This document shows positions 1 through 5,488 of a stretch of DNA of 9,018 nt, one piece after another. The notes beneath the pieces were generated by a model, which was given only the letters and a program-made list of their open reading frames with translations, was not told the DNA's origin and did not search any database. Location of the stretch: assembly GCA_944381255.1 (NCBI GenBank), contig CALWKL010000098.1, positions 1 through 9,018 of the forward strand, read 5' to 3'. Position numbers and translations under genes: made by a program. Each line of letters opens with the position of its first letter. Position 1 is the first letter of the stretch. This DNA comes from an uncultured Clostridia bacterium. Its GTDB lineage: Bacteria; Bacillota; Clostridia; Christensenellales; UBA1242.

Positions 1-189
1 GCTAATGCAAACTTGACAGGTACTGAGAGTGCGCAAGCAATTTGTCTTAGTGGAGACTTTGATGCCAACACAAGATTGCAGTATGAGAATGCTTCTAACT
101 CGTACAATATTATATTGAATGGAGTTAACTACGACCCAAACGGTACAACTAGTGGGGGCGGGGAGGAAGTAGTAACCCCAGAGACATAG
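1..189 (+). CDS. C-terminal end of an unidentified protein (5' truncated)
   Basis: The frame is open from the first base of the window to a TAG at 187-189, giving the last 62 residues of a protein that starts upstream. The visible part is rich in Asn, Thr, Ser and Gly, and it ends with a Gly-rich stretch (SGGGEE) followed by VVTPET. There is no C-terminal membrane helix, LPxTG sorting motif or other anchor. The composition resembles an extracellular or pilin-like protein, but I recognise no family and assign no function. A plus-strand terminator about 100 bp downstream supports this being the end of a transcription unit. The frame itself is fairly secure because it is open, has sensible codon use and is followed by that terminator. 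Confidence 0.65.
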   Translation, partial: ANANLTGTESAQAICLSGDFDANTRLQYENASNSYNIILNGVNYDPNGTTSGGGEEVVTPET

Positions 190-287
190 ATTAGAATTTG
201 CTTTGGTTTAATATAAAAGTTTGCGTAAAATCAATTTTTATAACAATTCTTTCTAAGTTTTATGCGAATGTTTTGTATAGGAAGAAG

Positions 288-332
288 AAAAGACTATCTA
301 GTGATTTCTAGATAGTCTTTTTTTCTTTTTTT
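288..332 (+). terminator. Rho-independent terminator
   Basis: A perfect 14-bp stem (288-301 with 308-321, core GACTATCTAG) encloses a 6-nt loop and runs into a T-rich tail (318-332, interrupted by one C). It is oriented to end the partial plus-strand gene that stops at 189. Confidence 0.9.
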
Positions 333-340
333 GTGATAAG

Positions 341-368
341 AAAACCACGGGGTTACCCGTGGATTTTT
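341..368 (-). terminator. Terminator of the first zinc-ribbon gene (probably bidirectional)
   Basis: A 7-bp GC-rich stem (CCACGGG at 345-351 with CCCGTGG at 356-362) has a 4-nt loop. It lies just past the stop codon of the minus-strand gene at 372-707. On the minus strand the stem is followed by TTTTCTT. On the plus strand it is followed by ATTTTTATTTT, so it could also act as a second terminator for the upstream plus-strand unit. Confidence 0.75.
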
Positions 369-371
369 ATT

Positions 372-707
372 TTAATAGTATGGTATGGTAGTACCAAGAG
401 TGCTAATTATTACAGCATAATAGATAATGAAGATGAAAATCCATGCAATAAAGAGACCCAATCCTATATAACAATTGCGTCTGTTGGCTGGCTCTTTGTA
501 TATACATATGCCGACAATACTTAAGATAAGTCCAACAATACCACCTAGCGCGCCAAATACTATTGCAAGAATGCCTATGGCTGTGCTTTCTTTTTCAGAC
601 TTCTGTGTTTGTTGCATTTGAAAAGAAGGATCTACGATACAGCCACATTTTGTGCAAACTACAGCTTCATCTACTAATTCAGCACCACATTTTGTACAAT
701 ATTTCAT
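372..707 (-). CDS. Zinc-ribbon membrane protein, paralogue 1
   Basis: This 111-residue protein begins with a zinc ribbon of the zinc_ribbon_2 type. Cys4-x2-Cys7 and Cys18-x2-Cys21 are the expected metal ligands, with an extra Cys23. A short polar, Gln/Lys/Glu-rich linker (about 27-42) follows, then two hydrophobic segments (about 43-70 and 80-101) joined by a basic loop containing KEPANRRNCY. The likely topology is a small two-helix membrane protein with a metal-binding head, probably cytoplasmic because a zinc ribbon needs reduced cysteines. Such proteins are common in Firmicutes and their function is unknown. The start is set by an AAGGGGA ribosome binding site (716-722). The next gene (921-1247) is a clear paralogue: 44 of 55 residues match over the membrane part. 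It has its own promoter and terminator, so it is probably transcribed alone. Confidence 0.9.
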   Translation of the reverse strand: MKYCTKCGAELVDEAVVCTKCGCIVDPSFQMQQTQKSEKESTAIGILAIVFGALGGIVGLILSIVGICIYKEPANRRNCYIGLGLFIAWIFIFIIYYAVIISTLGTTIPYY

Positions 708-736
708 AAATTATTTCCCCTTGATTAATATGATTT

Positions 737-765
737 ATTTTAGCATTTTTTGTAATAATTGTCAA
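737..765 (-). promoter_or_regulatory. Sigma-A promoter of zinc-ribbon gene 1
   Basis: Read on the minus strand, a perfect -35 box TTGACA (760-765) is separated by 17 bp from a -10 box TAAAAT (737-742). Transcription would start near 730, giving a leader of about 23 nt with the ribosome binding site in its middle. Confidence 0.8.
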
Positions 766-875
766 TGTAGGTTATTCAAATTTAAACTTAATTTTAAAGT
801 ATTTTAAATAATGTACGGAATAAATAAATTTTGGGCGCAATTTAATTAGCTAAAAATTAAATGATTAAATATTTG

Positions 876-914
876 TAAAAATAAAAACAGTCTCAAAAAA
901 TGAGTACTGTCTTT
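876..914 (-). terminator. Terminator of zinc-ribbon gene 2
   Basis: On the minus strand, ACAGT-(bulge)-CTCA pairs with TGAG-ACTGT across a 5-nt loop. This is a 9-bp stem (887-895 with 901-910) with a one-base bulge, and it is followed by TTTTTATTTTT. It sits about 10 bp beyond the stop codon of the 921-1247 gene. Confidence 0.8.
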
Positions 915-920
915 ATATAC

Positions 921-1247
921 TTATGCTAAACCAGTCTGATTAACTGCGTAGTATACTATATAGATTACTACCCAAACTACGAATAATGCTAAACCAATAT
1001 AGCAGTTTCGTCTGTTAGCTGGTTGTTTGTATGTGCAGATACCTACGATACTAAGGATAAGACCTAGGATACCTCCAAGTGCACCAAAAATTATTGCTAA
1101 AATACCTAGAGCCTTGCCTTCCTTGGCTGGTGTTGCTGTAGTTTGTTGCTGTGGTTGTTGAGCAGTGTTTTCAACGGCACAGCCACACTTGGTGCAAACT
1201 ACTGCATCATCAGCTAATTCGGCACCACACTTTGAACAATACTTCAT
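921..1247 (-). CDS. Zinc-ribbon membrane protein, paralogue 2
   Basis: This 108-residue protein has the same architecture as its neighbour at 372-707. An N-terminal zinc ribbon (Cys4, Cys7, Cys18, Cys21) is followed by a Gln/Thr/Pro-rich linker (about 26-44), a first hydrophobic segment (about 46-73), a basic loop with PANRRNCY, and a second hydrophobic segment (about 82-102). Zinc ribbon and membrane part are well conserved between the two copies, while the linker has diverged in length and sequence. The start is fixed by AAGGGGA (1255-1261), the same ribosome binding site as in the paralogue. It has a separate promoter and terminator. The molecular role is unknown; a metal-dependent sensing or scaffold role at the membrane is conjecture. 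Confidence 0.9.
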   Translation of the reverse strand: MKYCSKCGAELADDAVVCTKCGCAVENTAQQPQQQTTATPAKEGKALGILAIIFGALGGILGLILSIVGICTYKQPANRRNCYIGLALFVVWVVIYIVYYAVNQTGLA

Positions 1248-1277
1248 ACTTTATTCCCCTTATTTTAGTATATTAAT

Positions 1278-1306
1278 AATTTACCATATTTAATACATAT
1301 TGTCAA
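1278..1306 (-). promoter_or_regulatory. Sigma-A promoter of zinc-ribbon gene 2
   Basis: On the minus strand, TTGACA (1301-1306) is followed after 17 bp by TAAATT (1278-1283). The predicted start near 1271 gives a leader of about 24 nt. Box sequences, spacer length and leader length match the promoter of the paralogue, which suggests the duplication included the promoter. Confidence 0.65.
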
Positions 1307-1671
1307 ATTTTTCTGTCGAATATTTATAAAATTTTTCTTTGTAAAAGAAAAAGTTTGGCATAGTTTAATTTATAAAAATTTAGAGTGATAAATTGTACTA
1401 ATTCTAACTATCAAACTCATCTATTAAAAATCTATTAGGTTTAAGTAATATTAATCATATTTATTAGTTTTAGAAATGTAATTTGCTTCTATAAAAATAT
1501 AAATTAATCGGGGGGGTAAACTTGTAATAAAAAAGTTTCATATAGTAGTGTATTTAAAGTAAAATAATTAAATTGTTATCTAGTAGTTAATAGATGCTTT
1601 AAAATATTGAAGTTAAAATATTTTTATTAAGCAAATTTTATTGTATGCTACTTTTTTTATAAATAATACGG
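1307..1671. other. AT-rich intergenic stretch without a recognisable gene
   Basis: No frame here combines a start, a ribosome binding site and more than a few codons. It is very AT-rich, with only short A/T inverted repeats. The one outlier is a run of seven G (1510-1516). No convincing terminator for the HAD gene at 1672-2259 was found; the downstream dyads consist of A and T only. Confidence 0.6.
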
Positions 1672-2259
1672 CTAATTTTTTGATAATTTTTTTGTCAAGA
1701 TATCCAATGCTTCTGGAACTTGCCCCCAATTATCTACTGTAACAACATTATTTGCATTACAAAAATTAAGTAGGCCATTTCTAAAATATATACAAGGGAT
1801 ATCATTTTCACTAAGGGAGCAAACGTTAGGGTAGTAATCTTCTAGCATTACATCAATTTTCTCTTTTTTACAAACTTCTATTTTGTCAACTTGTTGAAAA
1901 TAAAACTTGTCAAAGTGTAAGTTTTCATTAGCACATCTTTTATATGTAATATCAATTTCCTCTGGGAAATGGTCGCCTCTTTTACTTATAACTATTAATT
2001 TATGACCTTGCTCTGATAATTTCTTCAAAACTTGTTTTGCAAGTGGAAGTATAGGGGCAGTGGTTTGAATAGTAAAAAGATATTTCTCTAGAAATTTATC
2101 AAATACTTCTTGGGGCCAATAATATCTTTTGAAAACCCTGGCTTCCTCTCTATCTGCAAGTTTATAATGCATGTGTTCATAATTGTATAAATCTGCATAA
2201 GCGCGATAGTAAATCTCTGTGTCAAAGACAACTCCGTCTAAGTCAACACCTATATTCAT
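1672..2259 (-). CDS. HAD-superfamily phosphatase, 5'(3')-nucleotidase-like
   Basis: This 195-residue protein is a HAD hydrolase. Motif I is at the N-terminus as DLDGVVFD, with Asp6 as expected nucleophile and Asp8 as acid/base. Motif II is Ser92 in IVISKR, motif III is probably Lys126, and motif IV is the acidic pair Glu140-Asp141 in LEDYYPN. The helical segment between motifs I and II would be the cap. The order and length resemble the NT5C/YqfW-type putative nucleotidases (PF06941-like), which dephosphorylate nucleoside monophosphates. The exact substrate cannot be read from the sequence and another small phosphomonoester is possible. No signal peptide is visible, so the protein is cytoplasmic. 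A strong AAGGAGA site upstream of the ATG supports the start. It stands alone between AT-rich spacers. Confidence 0.88.
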   Translation of the reverse strand: MNIGVDLDGVVFDTEIYYRAYADLYNYEHMHYKLADREEARVFKRYYWPQEVFDKFLEKYLFTIQTTAPILPLAKQVLKKLSEQGHKLIVISKRGDHFPEEIDITYKRCANENLHFDKFYFQQVDKIEVCKKEKIDVMLEDYYPNVCSLSENDIPCIYFRNGLLNFCNANNVVTVDNWGQVPEALDILTKKLSKN

Positions 2260-2299
2260 AATGCATCTCCTTAAGTTAAATTGAATATAAAATTAGTTT

Positions 2300-2327
2300 A
2301 TCATAAAATACTGGTTTTGTCTTGTAA
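2300..2327 (-). promoter_or_regulatory. Candidate promoter of the HAD gene
   Basis: On the minus strand, TTACAA (2322-2327) is spaced 16 bp from TATGAT (2300-2305). The start would be near 2293, giving a leader of about 34 nt. The -35 box is one half of an inverted repeat, TTGTAA-TTT-TTACAA (2322-2336), which could be an operator. Confidence 0.5.
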
Positions 2328-2363
2328 TTTTTACAAAATTGTGTAAAAATGCTTTATTTAAGG

Positions 2364-2407
2364 GTATTATGCAAGTATTATGCATATACTATGCAAGTAT
2401 TATGCAA
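2364..2407. repeat. Tandem repeat, four units of GTATTATGCAA-type
   Basis: Units are GTATTATGCAA (2364-2374), GTATTATGCA (2375-2384), TATACTATGCAA (2385-2396) and GTATTATGCAA (2397-2407). The near 11-bp spacing places all units on about the same face of the helix. The array ends about 20 bp upstream of a plus-strand extended -10 element and lies about 100 bp upstream of the minus-strand HAD gene. Confidence 0.85.
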
Positions 2408-2425
2408 TACAAATTAAATACATTT

Positions 2426-2434
2426 TGGTATAAT
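2426..2434 (+). promoter_or_regulatory. Extended -10 promoter element with no assigned gene
   Basis: TGGTATAAT is a perfect extended -10 (TGnTATAAT), but there is no good -35 box. Its predicted start is near 2441, where an 11-bp inverted repeat (2441-2451 with 2471-2481) begins. No coding region follows. It could drive a small RNA, or be chance in AT-rich DNA. Confidence 0.35.
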
Positions 2435-2723
2435 TTCCCTTCAAAAATTTTGTGTTGTATAGTAGATTAAAAAATTTTTGATAAACTAGCGCCTAATAAT
2501 TATCTTAGTCTATTATAATAAGATGATTAGTTGAATGAATATTCAGGATATAAATCTATGAAAGTATGTAGTGATATTTGAGAGTGTAATAAATAAAGTT
2601 TGTTTTATAGTAATAAAGTTTATTTATAAATAATATGTATGCTGTATTCATAAAACTAATAGATTAGTGAAGGGGAGACTAGATAAAAATGCTGTGCTTT
2701 TTATAATTTAATTGTATTACAAT

Positions 2724-2801
2724 AGTAAGTGTACAAGCCTTCAAATAAATTTTTTAAAAATGCAAATTTTGCAGTTATATTGCAAAAATTCATCACTTAC
2801 T
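2724..2801. repeat. Nested inverted repeat, 78 bp
   Basis: The outer arms AGTAAGTG (2724-2731) and CACTTACT (2794-2801) are perfect complements around 62 bp. Inside are AATTTTT/AAAAATT arms and TTTTGCA/TGCAAAA. It may be a folded RNA or a small mobile-element remnant. No flanking target duplication was seen. Confidence 0.4.
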
Positions 2802-2965
2802 GACTAAAAATTAAGGCATAGTATGTAATTTTTGTTTTTTAATAAATTATTACAAAAATCAATTTGTGGTGTATTATTAGTTAATATTTATTAAAAATGC
2901 AATTAGATTTTTAATATAGTCGGTAATTTTTTAATTTCTATTTTGCAATATTATCTACTGTAATA

Positions 2966-2996
2966 AATAAAGACCAGATGTGCTCTGGCCTTTATT
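2966..2996 (-). terminator. Terminator of tRNA-Arg
   Basis: A 13-bp stem with one G-T wobble (2966-2978 with 2984-2996) encloses the 5-nt loop GCACA (minus strand). The lower stem ends in CTTTATTTATT. It lies four bases beyond the 3' CCA of the tRNA. Confidence 0.85.
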
Positions 2997-3000
2997 ATAT

Positions 3001-3075
3001 TGGTGCGTCCAAGAGGAGTCGAACCTCTACTACAAGCTCCGGAAACTTGTGTGCTATCCATTGCACTATGGACGC
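3001..3075 (-). tRNA. tRNA-Arg (anticodon CCG)
   Basis: The full cloverleaf is visible: acceptor stem GCGTCCA/TGGACGC, D arm GTGC/GCAC, anticodon stem CAAGT/GCTTG with loop TTCCGGA, T arm AGAGG-TTCGACT-CCTCT, discriminator A, and an encoded CCA (3001-3003). The anticodon CCG at 3040-3042 reads the arginine codon CGG. The gene has its own consensus promoter and terminator, so it is a single-gene unit. Confidence 0.97.
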
Positions 3076-3084
3076 ATGCATTTT

Positions 3085-3113
3085 ATTATATATCTAATGT
3101 GTAAATTTTGCAA
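3085..3113 (-). promoter_or_regulatory. Sigma-A promoter of tRNA-Arg
   Basis: On the minus strand TTGCAA (3108-3113) is followed after 17 bp by a perfect TATAAT (3085-3090). Nine bases separate the -10 box from the mature 5' end, so the precursor would have an extremely short leader. Confidence 0.85.
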
Positions 3114-3276
3114 GTGTTTTGTTATTTTATCTGTGTAGTATAACTAGTAGATTTGTAAAATTATTACAAAATTAACTTCAATATAGATAATGTTTCAATC
3201 AAATTTTTTGCTGATTTATTGGTTTTGTAAACAAAATATAGAAAACTGTTTAAAATAATTGTTTCTTTAAATTTTA

Positions 3277-3305
3277 TTGATAAAAACACATTCTTTAGTT
3301 ATAAT
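3277..3305 (+). promoter_or_regulatory. Sigma-A promoter of the DUF308 gene
   Basis: TTGATA (3277-3282) and TATAAT (3300-3305) are spaced 17 bp apart. The predicted start near 3312 falls right at the ribosome binding site GGGAGG (3313-3318), giving a leader of only about 12 nt. Confidence 0.85.
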
Positions 3306-3323
3306 TTAAGTCGGGAGGAAGAA

Positions 3324-3929
3324 ATGAGTGCTTTTGCAAAAATTGTTCAAATAGTTTGTGCGTTGTTATTTATAGTGGCTGGCATATCAGCTTTTTGTAT
3401 GCCAAGTGCGACACTTTCGGGTATAGCTATATTTTTGGGAATTATGCTTATTATTACAGGTATTGGATATGTAATTTCATATTTTTACGAAAAGAAATCT
3501 ATGCTTGGTGCTAATTGGGTGCTGGTAGCTGGTATCAGTACAATTTTGATAGGTATATTTGTATTATGCAATGAGACATTGGTGGCTTCTGCATTGCCAA
3601 TAATGTTGGCAATTTGGATTTTGATTATAGGTATAATTAGGGTAATGAGTTCTCTTGACCTTCGCCGTTTGCACTTTGAAAAATGGTGGGTTAGTACTAT
3701 CGTGGGCGCTGGCTTAATAATTTTGTCTGTATTGTCATTTTTCCAGCCAATCATAAGTACGGTACTTATTACTACTTTTGTTGGTTTGTATTTAGTGATT
3801 AATGGAATTTATTCACTTGTTGAATTGTACTATATTACTAAACTTGAAAAAGTGGCTGAAGATTATCTAAAGAAAATGGATTCAATCGTTGTAGAGCCGA
3901 TAGAAGTTCGCACAGAAGATGATAAATAA
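3324..3929 (+). CDS. DUF308 / HdeD-like six-helix membrane protein
   Basis: This 201-residue protein has six hydrophobic segments at about residues 7-26, 33-53, 64-82, 87-107, 122-142 and 145-168, and a charged C-terminal tail ending in EVRTEDDK. The paired-helix pattern (helix, short PSATLSG-type loop, helix rich in GIxLIITGI) is that of the DUF308/HdeD family. That family is named after an E. coli acid-resistance membrane protein; in Firmicutes it is widespread and its function is not established. The length is normal for the family. The start follows a strong GGGAGG site five bases upstream. The gene is monocistronic, with its own promoter and a terminator shared with the convergent dut. 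A role in acid or envelope stress would be inference from the family name only. Confidence 0.88.
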   Translation: MSAFAKIVQIVCALLFIVAGISAFCMPSATLSGIAIFLGIMLIITGIGYVISYFYEKKSMLGANWVLVAGISTILIGIFVLCNETLVASALPIMLAIWILIIGIIRVMSSLDLRRLHFEKWWVSTIVGAGLIILSVLSFFQPIISTVLITTFVGLYLVINGIYSLVELYYITKLEKVAEDYLKKMDSIVVEPIEVRTEDDK

Positions 3930-3949
3930 CTCAACTATTATAAAATAAT

Positions 3950-3987
3950 AAAAACACACTTTATTTTACTTTATAAGTGTGTTTTTT
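3950..3987. terminator. Bidirectional terminator between the DUF308 gene and dut
   Basis: A perfect 12-bp stem (AAAAACACACTT at 3950-3961 with 3975-3986) encloses a 13-nt loop and has T-tracts on both strands. It lies 20 bp past the plus-strand stop and 30 bp past the minus-strand dut stop, so it can serve both convergent units. Confidence 0.9.
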
Positions 3988-4016
3988 ATTTATTAAACAT
4001 ATTTAAATTTTTGTAA

Positions 4017-4448
4017 TTACAAAAGTCCAGTACTTCCAAAACCTCCAGTACTTCTGTCAGTCTCATCTAGATTGCTAACTTCTGAGACTTGACAAGTATA
4101 GAAAGGGCATATTACTAGTTGTGCTATTTTTTGACCTTGAAGTACTGAATATTCTTTATCACTTACATTATGAAGTATTACACAAATTTCTCCACGGTAG
4201 TTGGTATCAATAGTACCAGGGGAATTGAGAACCTGTAATCCAAAGTTTAGGGCTAGACCACTCTTTGAGCGAACTTGACCTTCTGTCTTGGGAGGTAGTG
4301 CTAATGCAATCCCTGTGTGTACCAAGCGCCACTCTCTAGCAGGAATGATTATATTTTCATCGCTAAAAAGATCCATACCAGAGTCAGTAGGGTGGGCGTA
4401 AGATGGTATTTTTGCTGTTTGTGTAAGTTTTTTGAATTTAACTGTCAT
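4017..4448 (-). CDS. dut: Deoxyuridine 5'-triphosphate nucleotidohydrolase (dUTPase)
   Basis: This trimeric-type dUTPase hydrolyses dUTP to dUMP and pyrophosphate, keeping uracil out of DNA and feeding dTMP synthesis. All five family motifs are present in order in 143 residues, the normal length. Motif 1 is DSGMDL (22-27), motif 2 is RSKSGLA (60-66), motif 3 is GTIDTNYRGEI (78-88) with catalytic Asp81 and base-stacking Tyr84, motif 4 is GQKIAQLVI (105-113), and motif 5 is the C-terminal flexible RSTGGFGSTG (132-141) that closes over the substrate. It is the second gene of an operon with degV. The gap is nine bases, and its AAGGAGA site (4453-4459) overlaps the degV TAA, which suggests translational coupling. 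It ends at the terminator at 3950-3987. Confidence 0.97.
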   Translation of the reverse strand: MTVKFKKLTQTAKIPSYAHPTDSGMDLFSDENIIIPAREWRLVHTGIALALPPKTEGQVRSKSGLALNFGLQVLNSPGTIDTNYRGEICVILHNVSDKEYSVLQGQKIAQLVICPFYTCQVSEVSNLDETDRSTGGFGSTGLL

Positions 4449-4457
4449 ATGTTCTCC

Positions 4458-5291
4458 TTAAAAACAGATAATTAGACCTTTGTCTTCTGCGTAAAAACTG
4501 GTTAGTCCACGCATACGCTTAATGATTACTTCGCGGAAATTGCATTTTGCGCAAACTAATTCCTTAATTTTTTCTGCATCTTCAAGGTTATTGCAATGGG
4601 TGATGATTAGTTTTTTATCAGAAAAGTCAGTTGCTCGTTGGCTACATAATTCGGCTAGTTTTCGATAGGCATTTAAAGAACCTATACATTTGTTGCTTAC
4701 CTCTATGGTACCTTCTTTTGATGCGGTACATATTGGTTTAATTACTAATGTTTTTGCTACTAGCCCTGCGAATCTACTCATACGACCGTTTGCTATCAAA
4801 TTGTCAAAACGGTGTAGTATAAAAAACAGATTGCATGTACCAATAAATTCGTTTGTTTCTTTAATAATTGTATCAAAATCTTTTTCTGCTTCAATTTCTT
4901 TTACCAAGAAATCGACAATCAATTCCATGCTACCTGAAGTAGATTTTGAATCAAAGACGAAAATTTTATCTTTATTAGTAGCATTTTCTCTAGCAACTAC
5001 TGCACTATTGTATGTGCCAGAAAGTTGGCTTGTCATAGCTACCACAAAGGTATATTCAGCTTTTGAAAAGTGCTGAGACCATGCCTCAATGCTAGGACAA
5101 GCGGTATGAAGCTTTTGCTTGGTAGAATTCATCTTCGCTACTAGCTCGCTCGTGTCTAGGTTGTCATCATCTAGGTATTCTTCTTCGCCTATAAAAAGGT
5201 GTAGAGGGACTATACTAAAAGCGATATTCTTGTCTGCCAAGTAATCGGAAGACATATCGCTACTGCTATCTACTAAAATTTGATATTTCAT
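4458..5291 (-). CDS. DegV family fatty-acid-binding protein
   Basis: This 277-residue protein is a DegV family member. These bind a fatty acid between two domains, and some (FakB) present it to the kinase FakA for phosphorylation. Seen here are the N-terminal DSSSD (8-12), TACPS (63-67) at the position of the usual TSxPS, MTSQLSGTYNSA (86-97) with Ser91 as likely carboxylate ligand, DSKSTSGS (114-121), NGRMSR (168-173) and IKPI (184-187). The C-terminus ends in SFYAEDKGLIICF, and the HxGPG found near the end of many members is not visible. That could mean altered ligand handling. It leads an operon with dut. AAGGAGA before the ATG supports the start. A TTGACA lies far upstream on the minus strand (5407-5412) but its -10 is poor, so the promoter is unresolved. 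A FakB role is plausible, but no fakA is in view. Confidence 0.92.
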   Translation of the reverse strand: MKYQILVDSSSDMSSDYLADKNIAFSIVPLHLFIGEEEYLDDDNLDTSELVAKMNSTKQKLHTACPSIEAWSQHFSKAEYTFVVAMTSQLSGTYNSAVVARENATNKDKIFVFDSKSTSGSMELIVDFLVKEIEAEKDFDTIIKETNEFIGTCNLFFILHRFDNLIANGRMSRFAGLVAKTLVIKPICTASKEGTIEVSNKCIGSLNAYRKLAELCSQRATDFSDKKLIITHCNNLEDAEKIKELVCAKCNFREVIIKRMRGLTSFYAEDKGLIICF

Positions 5292-5421
5292 AATTTCTCC
5301 TTAAAAATGTTTTGTTTTTGAAAATAGATTAAATAAATTGTTTGTGGTTATTGCTAATAATATTTTTAATTAAGTTAATATAGTAATTATTGTTTAAACT
5401 AATTATTGTCAAGATTAAGTC

Positions 5422-5437
5422 GTTTTTTATAAAAAAC
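5422..5437. repeat. 16-bp perfect palindrome abutting the trmH -35 box
   Basis: GTTTTTTATAAAAAAC is fully self-complementary and ends one base before the -35 hexamer (5438). It lies in the divergent region between degV and the methyltransferase gene and could be a regulator site or an A-tract UP element. Confidence 0.6.
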
Positions 5438-5467
5438 TTGCTCAAAGTAATTTGCTTATAGTATAAT
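5438..5467 (+). promoter_or_regulatory. Promoter of the TrmH-family gene
   Basis: TTGCTC (5438-5443) is spaced 18 bp from a perfect TATAAT (5462-5467). The predicted start near 5474 is just before the ribosome binding site AAAGGAG (5475-5481), so the leader is about 15 nt. Confidence 0.75.
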
Positions 5468-5488
5468 ATACTCCAAAGGAGTAAAAAG

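Larger units (their letters stand above)
2328..2965. other. Long AT-rich intergenic region, no protein gene seen
   Basis: About 640 bp between the HAD promoter and the tRNA-Arg terminator. No frame gives more than a handful of codons behind a ribosome binding site. An AGGGGAGA stretch near 2671 precedes an ATG at 2689 that stops after five codons. The region holds an 11-bp tandem repeat, an extended -10 promoter, two hairpins just downstream of it (2441-2481 and 2497-2529), and a larger nested dyad (2724-2801). A non-coding RNA is possible but unproven. Confidence 0.5.

Noticed and set aside
333..524. A 63-codon plus-strand frame
   Set aside because: It begins within a terminator and lies antisense to zinc-ribbon gene 1.
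2671..2706. A possible small gene behind an AGGGGAGA ribosome binding site
   Set aside because: The frame from the ATG at 2689 stops after five codons, and the spacing is long.
1729..2963. A 14-bp word (ATTATCTACTGTAA) at both 1729-1742 and 2950-2963
   Set aside because: One copy is inside the HAD coding region and the other is in a spacer. A single match of this length is plausible by chance in AT-rich DNA.
3485..3754. An 89-codon minus-strand frame
   Set aside because: It is antisense to the DUF308 membrane protein gene and has no ribosome binding site.
4690..5076. A 128-codon plus-strand frame
   Set aside because: It is antisense to degV, whose family motifs are intact in the minus-strand frame; no ribosome binding site or family resemblance was seen.
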